The position numbers and the translations under genes are program-made. Positions 63,968 through 64,000 of a DNA stretch of 64,000 nucleotides are shown here, piece by piece. Source of the DNA: Diplolepis rosae (lineage: Eukaryota > Arthropoda > Insecta > Hymenoptera > Diplolepididae); contig JAPYXD010000744.1 of the NCBI GenBank assembly GCA_030998225.1, forward strand, positions 1,860,001 through 1,924,000, given 5' to 3'. Below the pieces are notes generated by a model, which had not been told where the DNA came from, did not search any database, and worked only from the letters and a program-made list of their open reading frames with translations. The stretch's first letter is position 1. Each line of letters opens with the position of its first letter.

Positions 63968-64000
63968 ATGACGGGATCTGTAAAAAATAAAAGAGGTATC

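Larger units (their letters stand above)
1..64000 (+). repeat. 111-bp satellite array, 576 full monomers, open at both ends
   Basis: Every line of the window is a variant of the same 111-bp unit, head to tail and in one orientation. Landmarks present in nearly every unit are TCAAAATGA at the junction, GGATCT, a TTAAATTTC or TGAATTTTC core, TCTCAGCTTAAG, GAGGAAGATG, AAGCACCTGG and a TACTA(A/G)ATATAATTT end. A typical unit has 37 each of A, T and G+C. From the first ATG (104) to the last (63968) the length is 576 units less 72 bases, so indels are few and small. No monomer is inverted and I found no inserted foreign sequence. Single-lineage arrays of this size are characteristic of eukaryotic satellite DNA. 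Host, chromosome and function cannot be read from the sequence. Confidence 0.97.
57090..64000 (+). repeat. Right region: K, D, M and P-Q units to the window edge
   Basis: About 62 monomers. The last K unit (57090, starting ATAACGGG) is followed by E-like, D and M units. Then come the D run at 58533, two very diverged units (59199, 59864), P-Q pairs near 59.7-60.4 kb, two E-C pairs with TTCTTAGCTTAAC near 60.5-60.95 kb, the M/D series 61304-62302, units with CTAAACAATAAACGAGG near 62.5-62.9 kb, and P-Q pairs to the end. The array continues beyond 64000. Confidence 0.82.

Noticed and set aside
1..64000. CRISPR array
   Set aside because: Repeats are contiguous with no unique spacers, the unit is 111 bp, and no cas-like gene is present.
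1..64000. CENP-B box at the monomer junction (TTTTCAAAATGACGGGA)
   Set aside because: Aligned on CGGG it matches only six of the nine essential positions of the canonical box; the central CG and A are absent. Many units also lose CGGG. Not enough to call a CENP-B site.
1..64000. Coding repeat protein (for example a leucine-rich or ankyrin-like array)
   Set aside because: The 37-residue translation shows no family motif I recognise, and in-frame TAA or TGA codons interrupt most monomers.
1..64000. tRNA, rRNA, telomeric repeats or transposon ends
   Set aside because: No cloverleaf-like or rRNA-like segment, no telomere-type short repeats and no terminal repeats were seen on either strand.

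Overview
The whole 64,000-base window is one uninterrupted tandem array of a 111-bp, AT-rich satellite repeat (about 33% GC in a typical monomer). I see no gene, RNA gene, transposon, CRISPR array or unique-sequence island. The array runs off both ends: the window opens at base 9 of a monomer and closes at base 33 of another. Taking the conserved ATG as base 1, the first ATG is at 104 and the last at 63968. The 63,864 bases between them equal 576 x 111 minus 72, so the window holds 576 complete monomers plus two partial ones. Fourteen checkpoints show the register slipping only gradually, through small indels. All monomers read head to tail on the + strand.

This layout is typical of eukaryotic centromeric or heterochromatic satellite DNA. 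I cannot name the species or recognise the family, and a centromeric role is inference only.

The interest lies in the internal architecture. Monomers fall into recurrent classes, which I call E, C, G, F, B, D, M, P, Q, H and K and define in the entries. They are arranged in cassettes and layered, imperfect higher-order repeats. At 0-7.3 kb a four-monomer E-C-G-F cassette recurs. At 7.3-16.1 kb a segment of 39-40 monomers is tandemly duplicated. At 16-26 kb there are near-identical 444-bp blocks 3.5 kb apart and a fresh 444-bp tandem duplication. At 25-38 kb a seven-monomer block recurs 12 kb away. Around 31-33 kb, 43-44.6 kb and 54 kb there are C-G dimers of 222 bp. From 45.5 to 57.1 kb there is a higher-order period of about 43 monomers (4.76 kb). 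At 58-62 kb there are runs of D-type and M-type monomers.

Because 111 is a multiple of three, one + strand frame persists across monomers as a 37-codon unit. Most monomers carry in-frame stops, so the short open frames (mostly 63 codons) are by-products of the repeat and I annotate no CDS. Class C carries a perfect 12-bp palindrome around CACGTG, and its two sub-lineages occupy different territories of the array. All class assignments and alignments were made by eye.
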